The notes: generated by a model from the sequence alone, not told the origin. DNA of 64,000 bases from Aquabacterium sp. CECT 9606 (GCF_918741295.1 NZ_CAKKNB010000001.1:1054001-1118000); one strand, 5' to 3'. Positions 8,847 through 20,231 are shown, counted from the first letter of the stretch. A program made the numbers and translations.

Positions 8847-9223
8847 GCAACTGGATGTTGGGTGCTGCTGTGGCGGTGGGTGCCGTGTTCGGGGCTTTGC
8901 TGCGCTGGGGCGCCGGCTTGCTGCTCAACGCGGTGTGGGCGGGTTTTCCGCTGGGTACGCTGGCGGTGAATGCCATCGGTGGCCTGCTGGCCGGGATGGC
9001 GTTCGTCGCCTTTGCACGCTACCCCAATGAGCCCTTGCGCTTGCTGCTGGTGACAGGATTCCTCGGTGGTTTGACGACGTTTTCCACTTTTTCAGCCGAA
9101 TCGCTTTCGTTGCTTGAAAAAGGGCGCTTTGACCTGGCGGCATTCCACACCACCGCCCACGTGCTGGGCGCCTTGGCGTGCGCGGCGGTGGGCGCGCGTG
9201 CCATGCGCTGGTTCCTCGCTTAA
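8843..9223 (+). CDS. crcB: Fluoride efflux channel CrcB/Fluc
   Basis: A 126-residue membrane protein with four predicted hydrophobic helices. It matches the Fluc family through GTLAVNAIGG near residues 33-42 and the signature GFLGGLTTFSTFS. These proteins form antiparallel dimers that export fluoride. The start is a GTG overlapping the moaE stop, so expression is probably coupled to the Moco genes. There is no room for a crcB fluoride riboswitch directly upstream, so the gene is probably not fluoride-induced from a private leader. Confidence 0.93.
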   Translation: MSNWMLGAAVAVGAVFGALLRWGAGLLLNAVWAGFPLGTLAVNAIGGLLAGMAFVAFARYPNEPLRLLLVTGFLGGLTTFSTFSAESLSLLEKGRFDLAAFHTTAHVLGALACAAVGARAMRWFLA

Positions 9224-9334
9224 CGCGCCCCAGAAAGTCCTGGCCGGTATTTCGCCCGCTTTTCACCATTTGGCATTGAAGCTCGGCGCTCAAACTGCCG
9301 ATATGGTCTGATCTGACGCTTTCAAGCTGGGCGA

Positions 9335-10507
9335 ATGTTCTCTGTCGATATCTTCAGTTGCTACGCGGTGGCGGGTGTCGGTTCCTTGGTGGGACTGGGG
9401 CTCATCTCGCTCATCCAGACCGAGCAGCCGCGTGTTTCCTATGCGCTGTTCTTGTACCGCTGTGCCTTCATTTGCCTGGCCGCATTGGGCGGAGTCATCT
9501 TTGCCCCGATCGATTTGATCCCTTGGGTCACAAAAGCGGCCATTGGCTTTGCGGGGATGGGCGTCACCCTGCTGGCCTGGGCTTTCCGGCAATTGAACGG
9601 GCGGCGCACGCCGCCCTGGCTGGGCACCTTCACCACCGTGGCGGTGGGGGCGGGCCTGTGGGGCTTTGCCTTTGGCAGCGATGAGGCTTATGAACTGGCG
9701 CTGGCTGTGAGCTTCACCCTGGTGAGCCTGGGCATGGCGATCGACCAAGGCTGGTTGATCTTGCGCAGCGCGCGGGTCAATGGCAGCGAATTGACTTTGC
9801 TGGTGGTGGCCGGTGGCTTTGCCCTGCACTGGGTTTTCTTCCTGACCAATGTGCTCACCGTGCCCGGGCCATACCCGCCGCACTGGCTGCACAGCCCCGC
9901 GTGGTTGCTGCCCATCAGCGGCATCAGCTTCGCTTTGCTGCCCTTGGCGGTGGCGTCGGTGGTGTTCGCCATCATCAACGACCGCTTGAACCAGCAATTG
10001 CGCGCGCGCGCCTTGTCCGATGAGTTGACTGGGGCACTGTCGCGCCGGGGTCTGCGTGAATTGGGCGAACGCATGCTGGCCATGCAAGAGCACCAACCCA
10101 GCCTGGTGGCGGTGCTGATGCTGGATGTTGACTACTTTAAGGCGGTGAACGACCGTTATGGCCACTTGATCGGCGACGATGTGCTCAAGCACATCACCCA
10201 CGTGGTGCGTGAGCGCCTGCGTGAGGACGCCTTGCTGGCCCGCTATGGCGGCGAAGAATTCACCATCTTGCTACCGGTTCACACCATGCAGGAGGCCCAT
10301 GGCGTGGCCGAGCGCCTGCGCCACGCCATCGAATCCACCCCGTGCGAAACCCGCGTCGGCCCGATCCGGGTCACGATCAGCATCGGGGTGAGTTTTCACT
10401 GCCCCAACAGCTCGCTGGAAGAAGACCTGTCGCGCGCCGATGTGCGCCTGTACGAGGCCAAACAAAATGGCCGCAACCGCGTGGTCTTTGGCGACAACGA
10501 TTGTTGA
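9335..10507 (+). CDS. Membrane-bound diguanylate cyclase (GGDEF)
   Basis: A 390-residue protein. The first about 215 residues form some seven hydrophobic helices with no recognised sensor domain. A GGDEF domain follows with the active site GGEEF at 305-309, so it should synthesise c-di-GMP from two GTP. The metal/substrate block MLDVDYFKAVNDRYGH is intact. The product-inhibition I-site (RxxD five residues before the GG) is not in register: the upstream sequence is RLREDALLARY, giving one extra residue and no RxxD. Feedback inhibition may therefore be lost. It is a single gene 112 bases after crcB. Its stop codon is overlapped by an FNR-like box belonging to the clpB upstream region. Confidence 0.92.
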   Translation: MFSVDIFSCYAVAGVGSLVGLGLISLIQTEQPRVSYALFLYRCAFICLAALGGVIFAPIDLIPWVTKAAIGFAGMGVTLLAWAFRQLNGRRTPPWLGTFTTVAVGAGLWGFAFGSDEAYELALAVSFTLVSLGMAIDQGWLILRSARVNGSELTLLVVAGGFALHWVFFLTNVLTVPGPYPPHWLHSPAWLLPISGISFALLPLAVASVVFAIINDRLNQQLRARALSDELTGALSRRGLRELGERMLAMQEHQPSLVAVLMLDVDYFKAVNDRYGHLIGDDVLKHITHVVRERLREDALLARYGGEEFTILLPVHTMQEAHGVAERLRHAIESTPCETRVGPIRVTISIGVSFHCPNSSLEEDLSRADVRLYEAKQNGRNRVVFGDNDC

Positions 10508-10517
10508 TGTGCATCAA
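10504..10517 (+). promoter_or_regulatory. FNR/Anr-like box upstream of clpB
   Basis: TTGATGTGCATCAA is a perfect match to the FNR consensus TTGAT-N4-ATCAA. It overlaps the stop codon of the diguanylate cyclase gene. Its centre is about 60 bases before the transcription start expected from the sigma32-type promoter, the usual class I activator position. Binding is inference. Confidence 0.45.
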
Positions 10518-10537
10518 GGTAGGCTTGGCGTTCAGAC

Positions 10538-10563
10538 CTTGAAATGGGGTCAGGGCGCCCCAT
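10538..10563 (+). promoter_or_regulatory. Sigma32 heat-shock promoter of clpB
   Basis: CTTGAA (10538-10543), a 14-base spacer and CCCCAT (10558-10563) match the sigma32 consensus CTTGAA-N13-15-CCCCAT. It is 48 bases before the clpB start, as expected for a heat-shock chaperone gene. Confidence 0.85.
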
Positions 10564-10611
10564 CTGCATGAGCAATCGGCCCAGCCATGACGGGCCCCAA
10601 AGGATTGCCCC

Positions 10612-13206
<2,595 letters not shown>

Positions 13207-13263
13207 GTGGCCTGATGGTCAAGGCTCCCTTACGGAAGCCGGCCGTCATGCGCGCTCCGCGCA

Positions 13264-13286
13264 GGCCAGGCATGGGATGCCTGGCC
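13264..13286. terminator. Hairpin between convergent clpB and GH-A-like gene
   Basis: A perfect 10-bp stem (13264-13273 with 13277-13286) with a 3-base loop lies in the 89-base gap between the two converging genes. Neither strand has a good T-tract after it, so it may stall polymerase or protect 3' ends rather than act as a classical terminator. Confidence 0.4.
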
Positions 13287-13295
13287 ACACGCAAC

Positions 13296-14423
13296 TCAGA
13301 ACGCGCCGCAATTGCGCCAGGCAGTAACTTGTGCGCCGGTCAAAAGATCGCGGCCCGTCACCTGGTACATCTCTGCCAGGGACAGCGTGCCCCCCGCGAA
13401 AGCCGTCGCAATGAACAGGTTCACCTTGGGGTTGTCGAGGTCGTATGTCAGTCCGAACATACGCTCATGCAAGACCGCCTGGGATGGATCGTCCTGCAAG
13501 GAATAAAACAGCACTGATTCGATGTTGCCCTGGGTGTGGTTGACGATTTCCTGGGCATGCTTTGCCACGCTTCTGAAGCAGGCTTCCGTCAATGGCTGGC
13601 CTGCCTGGTTCTCGAAGCCTGCAATGTAGGTCTCGCCACAATTGAACTCGTTGATGGTGATGGGCTTGTTGAACAGTGCCAGTTGGCCAATGGGGCCGCC
13701 CGGGCCAAACCATGGATCCTGGGTCAGCGAAGCATGATTTTCATGCGGGTAGATGTGGTAGCCGGTCACATCCCAGTTGACGCCTTGTTGCGTCATGAAA
13801 TTCAGGAAGCCCCAAAAGCGGTTGACCGTGCCGAGGATGACGCGCAGCGGGCGGCCTGTGCGGGCTTTCTCGTCGGCGATGGCATGTGTCATGCCGCGCA
13901 ATACCGCAGCCTGCAGGTAGCTGCAAGGCGTGTTCCAGTCACTGACCTGGGTGCCGTACACCGTGGTGCCAGAGACCAGCATGTTGGGGTACAGCGGTAC
14001 TTCATTTTGCAACTCGAAGTCTTCGACCAGGTCTTGCACCTGCGATACCGCCTGCTTGGTCGTGTTGTAGGCCTCTTGCTCCACGGTGCTCAGGTTGGCG
14101 TTGCAGATCGCGGACTTGGCATAGCCCCTCGAGTACCCCGTGTAGAGAATGACTTGAGGCTTCACGCCCTTGGCCGCCCAGGCACTCACGGTGTTGCGGA
14201 CCAGCGCGACGTTCGTGGGGTCCCAACCCCACAGGCCGATGCGGGCCTGGGAGAAATGCCGGGTCTGCAACAGGTCGCCAATCGCGGCAATGTTGGTGGG
14301 CTTGGCGTTCACGCCCCATTTGATCGTATTGCTCGGACAGGTGGTCTGGGCCCAGGCCTGTGTCACCGAAACAGAAGAGACGGACATGGCTATCGCGAGG
14401 CAGCCTGCTTTCAAGAAGTTCAT
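13296..14423 (-). CDS. Secreted clan GH-A-like (TIM-barrel) putative glycoside hydrolase
   Basis: A 375-residue protein with a signal peptide ending near VTQAWAQ (residue 26). I do not recognise a specific family. The sequence has the layout of a clan GH-A barrel: FELQNEV with E141 where the acid/base Asn-Glu lies at the end of strand 4, DVTGYHIYP for strand 6, ITINEF with E259 where the nucleophile lies on strand 7, and SVLFYSLQDD for strand 8. The ATG at 14423 has AGGA seven bases upstream; an in-frame start at 14498 would place residues before the signal peptide and is rejected. Several Cys (such as C29, C107, C167, C262) may form disulfides. It stands alone, so the substrate cannot be inferred from neighbours. 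Confidence 0.6.
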   Translation of the reverse strand: MNFLKAGCLAIAMSVSSVSVTQAWAQTTCPSNTIKWGVNAKPTNIAAIGDLLQTRHFSQARIGLWGWDPTNVALVRNTVSAWAAKGVKPQVILYTGYSRGYAKSAICNANLSTVEQEAYNTTKQAVSQVQDLVEDFELQNEVPLYPNMLVSGTTVYGTQVSDWNTPCSYLQAAVLRGMTHAIADEKARTGRPLRVILGTVNRFWGFLNFMTQQGVNWDVTGYHIYPHENHASLTQDPWFGPGGPIGQLALFNKPITINEFNCGETYIAGFENQAGQPLTEACFRSVAKHAQEIVNHTQGNIESVLFYSLQDDPSQAVLHERMFGLTYDLDNPKVNLFIATAFAGGTLSLAEMYQVTGRDLLTGAQVTAWRNCGAF

Positions 14424-14536
14424 GGTGGTTTCCTGTTTGAATGATGAGTCGGGAGTCGAGCCCCCGGCTGGCAGTCTAGTGGACATCCACAACGCCAATC
14501 GACGTTTCCATGAGTAGCCTGCTGCAGCTTGCCAGC

Positions 14537-15640
14537 CTATTCGCCCTTGCTGTCATGCAGCCTTTTGGAGGCCCGTTTGGGCAGGCGCCAAGTCTGACCA
14601 ATGGCCAGGACCTGAAAATCCTGGCCATTGATGTTTTGGGCCTTCAAGGCCTGCTGCAAAGCCCGCGGAGGCTCATCCAGCGCTTCATCCGTCAATTGAA
14701 ACGTGCCCCAATGCACCGCCATGGCCCGCTTGCAGCCCAAATCCTGGAAGATCTGCACCGACTCGGCCGGGTTGACATGCTGGTCCTTCATGAACCAGCG
14801 CGGCTCGTAAGCGCCGATGGGCAACAGCGCTAGGTCGAAACCACCGCCGCAATCAGGCGCGTGCTCGCGCGCAAAGTGCTGGCGGATGTCGACGAAATCC
14901 TTTGAATAAGCCGTGTCGCCAGCGAAGAACAGGTGGCAGTCGGGCGACAGCACCGCGAACCCGCCCCACAGGCTGCGCAGGGCATCGGTGGCGGTGCGGG
15001 CCGACCAATGCTGCGCAGGGGTCAAGGTCACGGGCATGCGCGCGGACTGGGCGGTGGCCTCCAGCACGTGCGTGTCCCACCAGTCCAGTTCGAGCACGCG
15101 GTGGATGCCGCGCCTGGCAAACCATTGCTGGTGGCCCAGCGGCGTGATGAACAAGGGGCTGCCACCGGCTTGGCGCGACAGGGACAGCAGCGAGGCCTCG
15201 TCCATGTGGTCATAGTGGTTGTGCGACAGCAGCACCACGTCGATGTGGGGCAACTGGGCCAATGACATGCCGGGCGGTGTGTGGCGCTTGGGGCCGGACC
15301 ATTGCACGGGTGAGCAGCGCTCTGAAAACACCGGGTCGGTGAGGATGTTCAGCCCACCGATCTGCGCGAGCACCGTGATGTGGCCGATCCAGGTCGCTGC
15401 CGGCTGCATGGCCAGGCCCGCTTGCGCATTGGCCCGGATGAAAGCCAGGTCGGGGGCCACGATGGCAATGGGCTCGGTGGGCGGGCGGGGGTGGCCGGCC
15501 CGCCAGGCCCGCCATTTCCAGCGCAGCAGCTCATGCCAGCGCTTGCCCCGAAACGACATGTAGTTGTTCTGGAAGCCGTCCGGCCGGTGGTGCTTCTTGG
15601 CGGGGTTGAAGTGGGGGTTCTTCTTCATGCCCGCCATCAT
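14537..15640 (-). CDS. MBL-fold metal-dependent hydrolase (NAPE-PLD/UlaG-like)
   Basis: A 367-residue beta-lactamase-fold hydrolase. The metal motif is HNHYDH at 140-145. Further metal-binding features are a central TPAQHWSARTATD, FFAGDTAYSKDF and AVHWGTFQLTDE near the C-terminus. These, with the N-terminal block preceding PATWIGHITVL, are typical of the lipoprotein/phospholipase D (NAPE-PLD-like) and RomA-type group rather than of glyoxalase II. No signal peptide is evident. The substrate is unknown. It is between the secreted GH-A-like gene and the cytochrome/hemerythrin pair, all on the minus strand, but the 113-base gap downstream argues against tight coupling. Confidence 0.85.
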   Translation of the reverse strand: MMAGMKKNPHFNPAKKHHRPDGFQNNYMSFRGKRWHELLRWKWRAWRAGHPRPPTEPIAIVAPDLAFIRANAQAGLAMQPAATWIGHITVLAQIGGLNILTDPVFSERCSPVQWSGPKRHTPPGMSLAQLPHIDVVLLSHNHYDHMDEASLLSLSRQAGGSPLFITPLGHQQWFARRGIHRVLELDWWDTHVLEATAQSARMPVTLTPAQHWSARTATDALRSLWGGFAVLSPDCHLFFAGDTAYSKDFVDIRQHFAREHAPDCGGGFDLALLPIGAYEPRWFMKDQHVNPAESVQIFQDLGCKRAMAVHWGTFQLTDEALDEPPRALQQALKAQNINGQDFQVLAIGQTWRLPKRASKRLHDSKGE

Positions 15641-15666
15641 GCCGCCATCTCAGGCAGGTGCCATGC

Positions 15667-16572
15667 TCATCGTTCTCCAGCAGGTCGCGCTGGCATGGTT
15701 TTCAGGTAGGTGTAGAGCGCCTTGGCATCGGTGTCGCTCAGGTGCTTGAGTGCTTCGAAAGGCATGACCTTGCTGACCGCGCTGCCATCCGGGCGCTGGC
15801 CAGTCCGCAGCATGGCCACGAAGGTGTCGGCGCTCAGGTAGCGGGGCATGGCGCTGCTTTCGCCTGGCGTGAGGTTGGCTGCGGCAGGCCATTCTGGCGG
15901 GGTGCCGGGAATCTTGCCGCCCGACAGGTGGGCACCATGGCAGCCGATGCACATGTTGGCCACGTAGCGGCCATGCTCCACCGTCACGCCTTCAGGCACC
16001 GGTTGTTGCGGCGGCAAGGTGTGGTCGATGTTGGCCGCGGCGTCCTTGATCATGCCCAGGCCATACAGGGCCTTGACAGGCAGTGGCAGCTGGATCACGG
16101 CCTCCGTGCCACTGACGGGGGCCAGTTGGCGCACGTAGGCCACCAGCGAGGCCAGGTCGTCGTCGGTGAGTCGGCTGTAGTCTTCGGCCGGCATGATCAG
16201 CAAAGGGCGGCCGTCGGGCTTGACACCGTGGCGGATGGTGCGGTCCCAGTCTTCCGGCTGGTAATGGCGGACCACGCTGCCGGGGCCCGGGCTGATGTTG
16301 GGCCCGGCCACCAGCATGCCCTTGCCGTCGTTGATGAAGGTGCGCCCTTCACCCTTGGCGCCATGGCAATCGGTACAACCGCGGGAGTTGAACAAGTAGC
16401 GCCCACGCTCGATGCTGGTGGCGTCACTGCGCAAGTCAACGCCGCGGGCGGGTACATCGAGTTGGCGGCGCATGGTCAAGTCGGCCTGGTGGGTGGCGGC
16501 CATCAGGGTGGCTCCGGCCAGCGTGCTCAACACACCGGCCGTGATCATGGTGCGTTTGATCCAGCGCTTCAT
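15667..16572 (-). CDS. Membrane-anchored di-heme cytochrome c
   Basis: A 301-residue protein with an N-terminal hydrophobic anchor or signal (about residues 9-26). Two c-type heme motifs are present: CTDCH at 66-70 and CIGCH at 208-212. Each lies in a class I cytochrome domain; M127 in LIMPAED is a likely axial ligand for the first. This resembles the cytochrome subunits of periplasmic dehydrogenases, but no dehydrogenase gene is adjacent. The ATG at 16572 overlaps the stop of the hemerythrin-like gene (ATGA), so the two are translationally coupled. The long in-frame extension to 16857 reads through the hemerythrin gene in another frame and is rejected. Confidence 0.9.
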   Translation of the reverse strand: MKRWIKRTMITAGVLSTLAGATLMAATHQADLTMRRQLDVPARGVDLRSDATSIERGRYLFNSRGCTDCHGAKGEGRTFINDGKGMLVAGPNISPGPGSVVRHYQPEDWDRTIRHGVKPDGRPLLIMPAEDYSRLTDDDLASLVAYVRQLAPVSGTEAVIQLPLPVKALYGLGMIKDAAANIDHTLPPQQPVPEGVTVEHGRYVANMCIGCHGAHLSGGKIPGTPPEWPAAANLTPGESSAMPRYLSADTFVAMLRTGQRPDGSAVSKVMPFEALKHLSDTDAKALYTYLKTMPARPAGER

Positions 16573-17333
16573 GCCCCGCCTCCAACACTTTGGCGGGGGG
16601 CAGGGCAGTCCAGGCCCAGGGCCGTGGACAGGCGGCGCCAGCGCACGGCATCGAGTTCGCCATGGATGAGCGACACGGTGGCGTCGAAGGCTTCGGCGGG
16701 AGCCCCCAGGCGCATGGCTTGCAGGAAGCCGGTGAGCTCTGCCGTGGACAGGCTGACCGCCATCCAACGCAGGTAGGCCGACAGCTTCTCGGGGCTGAGC
16801 CGGCCCACGATCTGGCCTTCCAGCTGGACGATCTCCGCGTCGGTGAACAGCGACCACAGCGTGGCGTTGTTGGTGGTTTCTTCCACGTGCATGTGTTCCA
16901 GGTTCTCGGCCACGAACAGGGCCACGTGTCGGTACAGCGCTTGCGCCAGCGGTGCGCGCTGGGCAGGGTGCGCCTGGCGCAAGGCCTGGATGTCGTCGGC
17001 CAGGTCGGCCATGCTTTGCAAGTGATCGTTGTGGTCGTCGCTGGTCTTGCGGGCGCCCTGAGGGCGGCGAGCCTCGATGGCGGCATGGATGACCTGGTTT
17101 TCGCTGTCGATGTGGCCGGCCAGCAAGGTGAGCATCAGTGAGGTGCGGTCGAGTGTGTCGTGCAAGTCGGTTTCGTGATCGAGGTCGCAGCGGCCGAGTC
17201 GGCCAAGCGTGTCGGTCATCAGCGTGCGCAGGGCTTTGTGGATGCCGGCGTAGATGTCGAAGCGAGGCGCTTTGGCGGCAGCGGGGCGCGAGGTGATCGG
17301 CCGGATGGTGGCGTTGAGAACGGTGGCGGACAT
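16569..17333 (-). CDS. Hemerythrin HHE-domain protein
   Basis: A 254-residue cytoplasmic protein. It has a helical-bundle His/Glu pattern: an early GIHKALRTLM, then LAGHIDSENQVIH, then DDHNDHLQSMADL, then LEHMHVEETTN. This fits a hemerythrin-like di-iron domain, known to bind O2 or NO or to store or sense iron. The C-terminal 90 residues (SPEKLSAYLRWM onward) are a helical region shared by related proteins. The ATG at 17333 has AGGAG seven bases upstream; the upstream in-frame ATG at 17420 has none. It is the first gene of a two-gene unit with the di-heme cytochrome. Confidence 0.8.
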   Translation of the reverse strand: MSATVLNATIRPITSRPAAAKAPRFDIYAGIHKALRTLMTDTLGRLGRCDLDHETDLHDTLDRTSLMLTLLAGHIDSENQVIHAAIEARRPQGARKTSDDHNDHLQSMADLADDIQALRQAHPAQRAPLAQALYRHVALFVAENLEHMHVEETTNNATLWSLFTDAEIVQLEGQIVGRLSPEKLSAYLRWMAVSLSTAELTGFLQAMRLGAPAEAFDATVSLIHGELDAVRWRRLSTALGLDCPAPRQSVGGGA

Positions 17334-17487
17334 GGGTGGACTCCTGGTGTGTGTGCCGAGGGATGAACCGGTGTGGTCATCGCAGGGCACCAGTGTCCGA
17401 ATTGCGTGGTGCAGGCACATCGGCCAAAAGAGCCAATGGACCGCTCAAAAACGGGCCAACACCTTTGGGTGCCCGCTTTGGGGGGTG

Positions 17488-20181
17488 TCAGTGTGTGGCG
17501 CCCAGGCGAGCCACGGCCTGGCCCCGGGAGCTGACACCCAGCTTGTCCAGGATATTGGCGACGTGCCGCTTGATGGTGTGGGGGCTCAGGTCCAGCGAGC
17601 GGGCGATCAGCTTGTTGCTGTGGCCCGCGCTCATGTAGTGCAGCACTTCCAGTTCTCGGGCGGTTAGCACGCCATGCCAGGTGGTACGCAGGTTGGCTTG
17701 AAGGTGCTGCGCCACGGCTTCGCCCAGGACAATCGCGCCGGGCCGGGCGGGCTGCGGCACCCGTTGTGCCCAATCCCGCAGGGTTTGCTGCTGCGGCGAA
17801 GTCAAATGGTCGTGCCAGGGGTGATTGGCCAGGGCGTGCAACGCCTTGGGGCCAGCGAACAAGGCGCCACCCATCTGGCCCAGCGATGCGGCCTGCTCCA
17901 TGCCCAGTTGGGCGGCCTGGGCTGCGGCCGCGGTTTGGCCGCTCATGAGCAAAGCATGCGCCAGGCGCACCCGGGCTTCCAGGGCCTGGCCGTACAGGTC
18001 GATGCCCAAGGCATCGGTCAGCGCTTGTTGGTACAGGGCAGCGGCTTCATCCCAGCGTTGGGCCATCTCGGCCGTGCGGGCGGGCAGGGTGGCGCGCTCG
18101 CGCAAAAAGATCGCGTGCTCATCGGCCTTGGGATTGGCCTGGATCAGCGCGACCGCCGCCTCGAAAGCAGCTGGGTCTTCCAGGATGCAGGCCACCCGCA
18201 CTTGCGTGAAGTAAAAGTGGTTCAACCAGGTGGCCTTGCGCCCGCTGGTGCGGTCGTCATCCAGCGAGGCCAGTCGGGTCTGGGTGGCCGACAAGGCGGC
18301 GGGACCATGGCCCCGCACCGCCTGGGTCAAAGCCTGCACGAGGGACCAGTAGCCCATGAGGTTGGGCGGCTGGTTCAGCCAGCGGCAGTCTTCTTCGGCG
18401 GTTTGCAGGCGCTGGGTGGCCGAGGCCAGATCGCCCGCCCACAGGTCAAGCGCGGCCTGCAGGATGCGGGCCATCACGCTCAATGGCGTGGGGTCTTCAC
18501 CCTGGCAATGCTGCAGGGCGCCATTGATGTAGCGCTGCATCGGTGCTCGTGTTCCGGGCAAACCCAGGAAGGTGGTCAGCGGCACGCTTTGCAGCCACAG
18601 CATGGGGCTGGCGCCGGACAGCAGCAGGTCCACCATCTGCGTGAAGGGCATGTGGACGTGGTCAAACCGGCTGGCGGCCACCGCGTGCCAACTGCTGGCC
18701 TGGGCGGCGATCACCTGGGCGTCATGGCTCAAGGGCTGGGCCTTGAGTTGTTCCAAAAGGGCATAGGAGGGCAGCACCGACCCTCCGGCCGCCAGGCCCA
18801 GCACCTGCAGCATGCGCGCTTCTTGGGCGGCGGGTACGTTGCCCCGCTGGTCGTACAGCTCGCCTGCGCGGGTCAAGGCCTGGATCATGTTCACCAAGTC
18901 CCAGCGGGCCCAGGCGCACAGGCCCAGCAAATGCGTGAGCGGGCCTGAGTGTTCGCGCCATGCGGCGGGGAACTGCTCGACCAGCCGTTGCACCTGCGCT
19001 GCGTGCCCTCGGGCCAGAACCGTGGGGGCCAGCTCGAACAAGGTGCGCTCGGCCATTTCCCAGTTTCCTGCCTTGATCAGGAAGCCCATCTTGCGCACGG
19101 GATCGGGTTCGGTGTCGGCGGCCTTTTGCAGCAGGTGGGGCCACTCGTCGGCGGCTTCCTTGCGCAGTCGGTCTTCCAGGAAATCCCTGAACAGATCGTG
19201 CAGTTGCAAGGTCAGCTCGGCCTCGTCCAGCACATTGACGAACAGGCCCATGCGTTCGATGTCGTCCAGCCGCTGCAGGGCGTGGGCTTGACCAGACACC
19301 ACGGCACAACGTTCGACTGTCAGCTCGGGCAGGACCGAGCAGCGCAGCAGGAACTGGCGCAGGCCTGCCTCCAGCCCCTCCAACACTTCGCTGGCCAGGA
19401 AGTCGAACATGTGCCGGTCTTGCACCGGCTTGGCCGTGCTGATGCCAAGCGGGCCGCCACGCAGCAACAGGCTCAGGCCGGCGGCCCAGCCCTGGGTTCG
19501 TTGGCTCAAAGCCTGCAATTGCTCGGGCGTCATGCTGCGCCCCAGCTTGTGCAGCAGGTGCGAGGTCTCGTCAGGGGTGAATTGCAGGTGGCTTTGGCGC
19601 AGTTCCAGCACATCGCCCTGGGCGCGCCAGCGCGCGATGGCCACGGGCGCTTCGACGCGGCTGCTCAGCAGCAGGGTCCAGTTGGGTGGCAGGCACTCCA
19701 ACAGGGCGTCCAGCCATTCGAACACGGCTGCCTGCTGAACGCGGTGGGTGTCGTCGATCACGATCAAGCCCTGTGCCAAGCCGCTGCTGATCAGGGCTTG
19801 CGCGACTTCACGGGCGACTTGCCTCAAGCCTTGTGGGCCTTGCCGCGCTTGCTCGGCCAAGGTGTCGGGAGCCACCCGCCAAGGCAGGTCCCAGGGGTCA
19901 AGGGCGGCGGTCAGGCAGGCCAGCAGGCGGGGCAGGTCGTCGTCGGCATCGGCCGAGATCCAGCACCAACCAGTGCCGGGGGGTAGTTTCTGCAGCAGCT
20001 GCGTCAGCACGGCCGTCTTGCCAAAACCGGCCGGTGCGGTCAGCAAGGCCAGCCGATGGTGACCAATGCCATCGCTCAAGGCCGATACGATCGCGTGGCG
20101 GGGTACTTGTCCCGCCCGCGGACGGGGCGGGCTGATCTTGGTCTGAGCGAACAAGCCGGCGGTGGTGGAGGGGCTGGTCAT
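17488..20181 (-). CDS. MalT-type LuxR family transcriptional activator
   Basis: A large regulator of 897 residues. It has a STAND ATPase start with Walker A APAGFGKTA (about 48-56), Walker B-like LIVIDDTHR, a long TPR-like helical middle and a C-terminal LuxR helix-turn-helix of about 55 residues (LTARELEVLHYMSAGHSNKLIARSL begins it). Family knowledge: MalT-like proteins are activated by a small ligand plus ATP and multimerise on DNA. The ATG at 20181 is chosen; a TTG at 20196 would add five residues, and neither has a clear Shine-Dalgarno site. It lies 154 bases upstream of the hemerythrin-cytochrome pair, which makes that pair a plausible target. The ligand is unknown. Confidence 0.88.
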   Translation of the reverse strand: MTSPSTTAGLFAQTKISPPRPRAGQVPRHAIVSALSDGIGHHRLALLTAPAGFGKTAVLTQLLQKLPPGTGWCWISADADDDLPRLLACLTAALDPWDLPWRVAPDTLAEQARQGPQGLRQVAREVAQALISSGLAQGLIVIDDTHRVQQAAVFEWLDALLECLPPNWTLLLSSRVEAPVAIARWRAQGDVLELRQSHLQFTPDETSHLLHKLGRSMTPEQLQALSQRTQGWAAGLSLLLRGGPLGISTAKPVQDRHMFDFLASEVLEGLEAGLRQFLLRCSVLPELTVERCAVVSGQAHALQRLDDIERMGLFVNVLDEAELTLQLHDLFRDFLEDRLRKEAADEWPHLLQKAADTEPDPVRKMGFLIKAGNWEMAERTLFELAPTVLARGHAAQVQRLVEQFPAAWREHSGPLTHLLGLCAWARWDLVNMIQALTRAGELYDQRGNVPAAQEARMLQVLGLAAGGSVLPSYALLEQLKAQPLSHDAQVIAAQASSWHAVAASRFDHVHMPFTQMVDLLLSGASPMLWLQSVPLTTFLGLPGTRAPMQRYINGALQHCQGEDPTPLSVMARILQAALDLWAGDLASATQRLQTAEEDCRWLNQPPNLMGYWSLVQALTQAVRGHGPAALSATQTRLASLDDDRTSGRKATWLNHFYFTQVRVACILEDPAAFEAAVALIQANPKADEHAIFLRERATLPARTAEMAQRWDEAAALYQQALTDALGIDLYGQALEARVRLAHALLMSGQTAAAAQAAQLGMEQAASLGQMGGALFAGPKALHALANHPWHDHLTSPQQQTLRDWAQRVPQPARPGAIVLGEAVAQHLQANLRTTWHGVLTARELEVLHYMSAGHSNKLIARSLDLSPHTIKRHVANILDKLGVSSRGQAVARLGATH

Positions 20182-20231
20182 GCTGACAAAAGGCAAGGTC
20201 AGGGATCACCATGGGAATGCTGCAAAGATCG

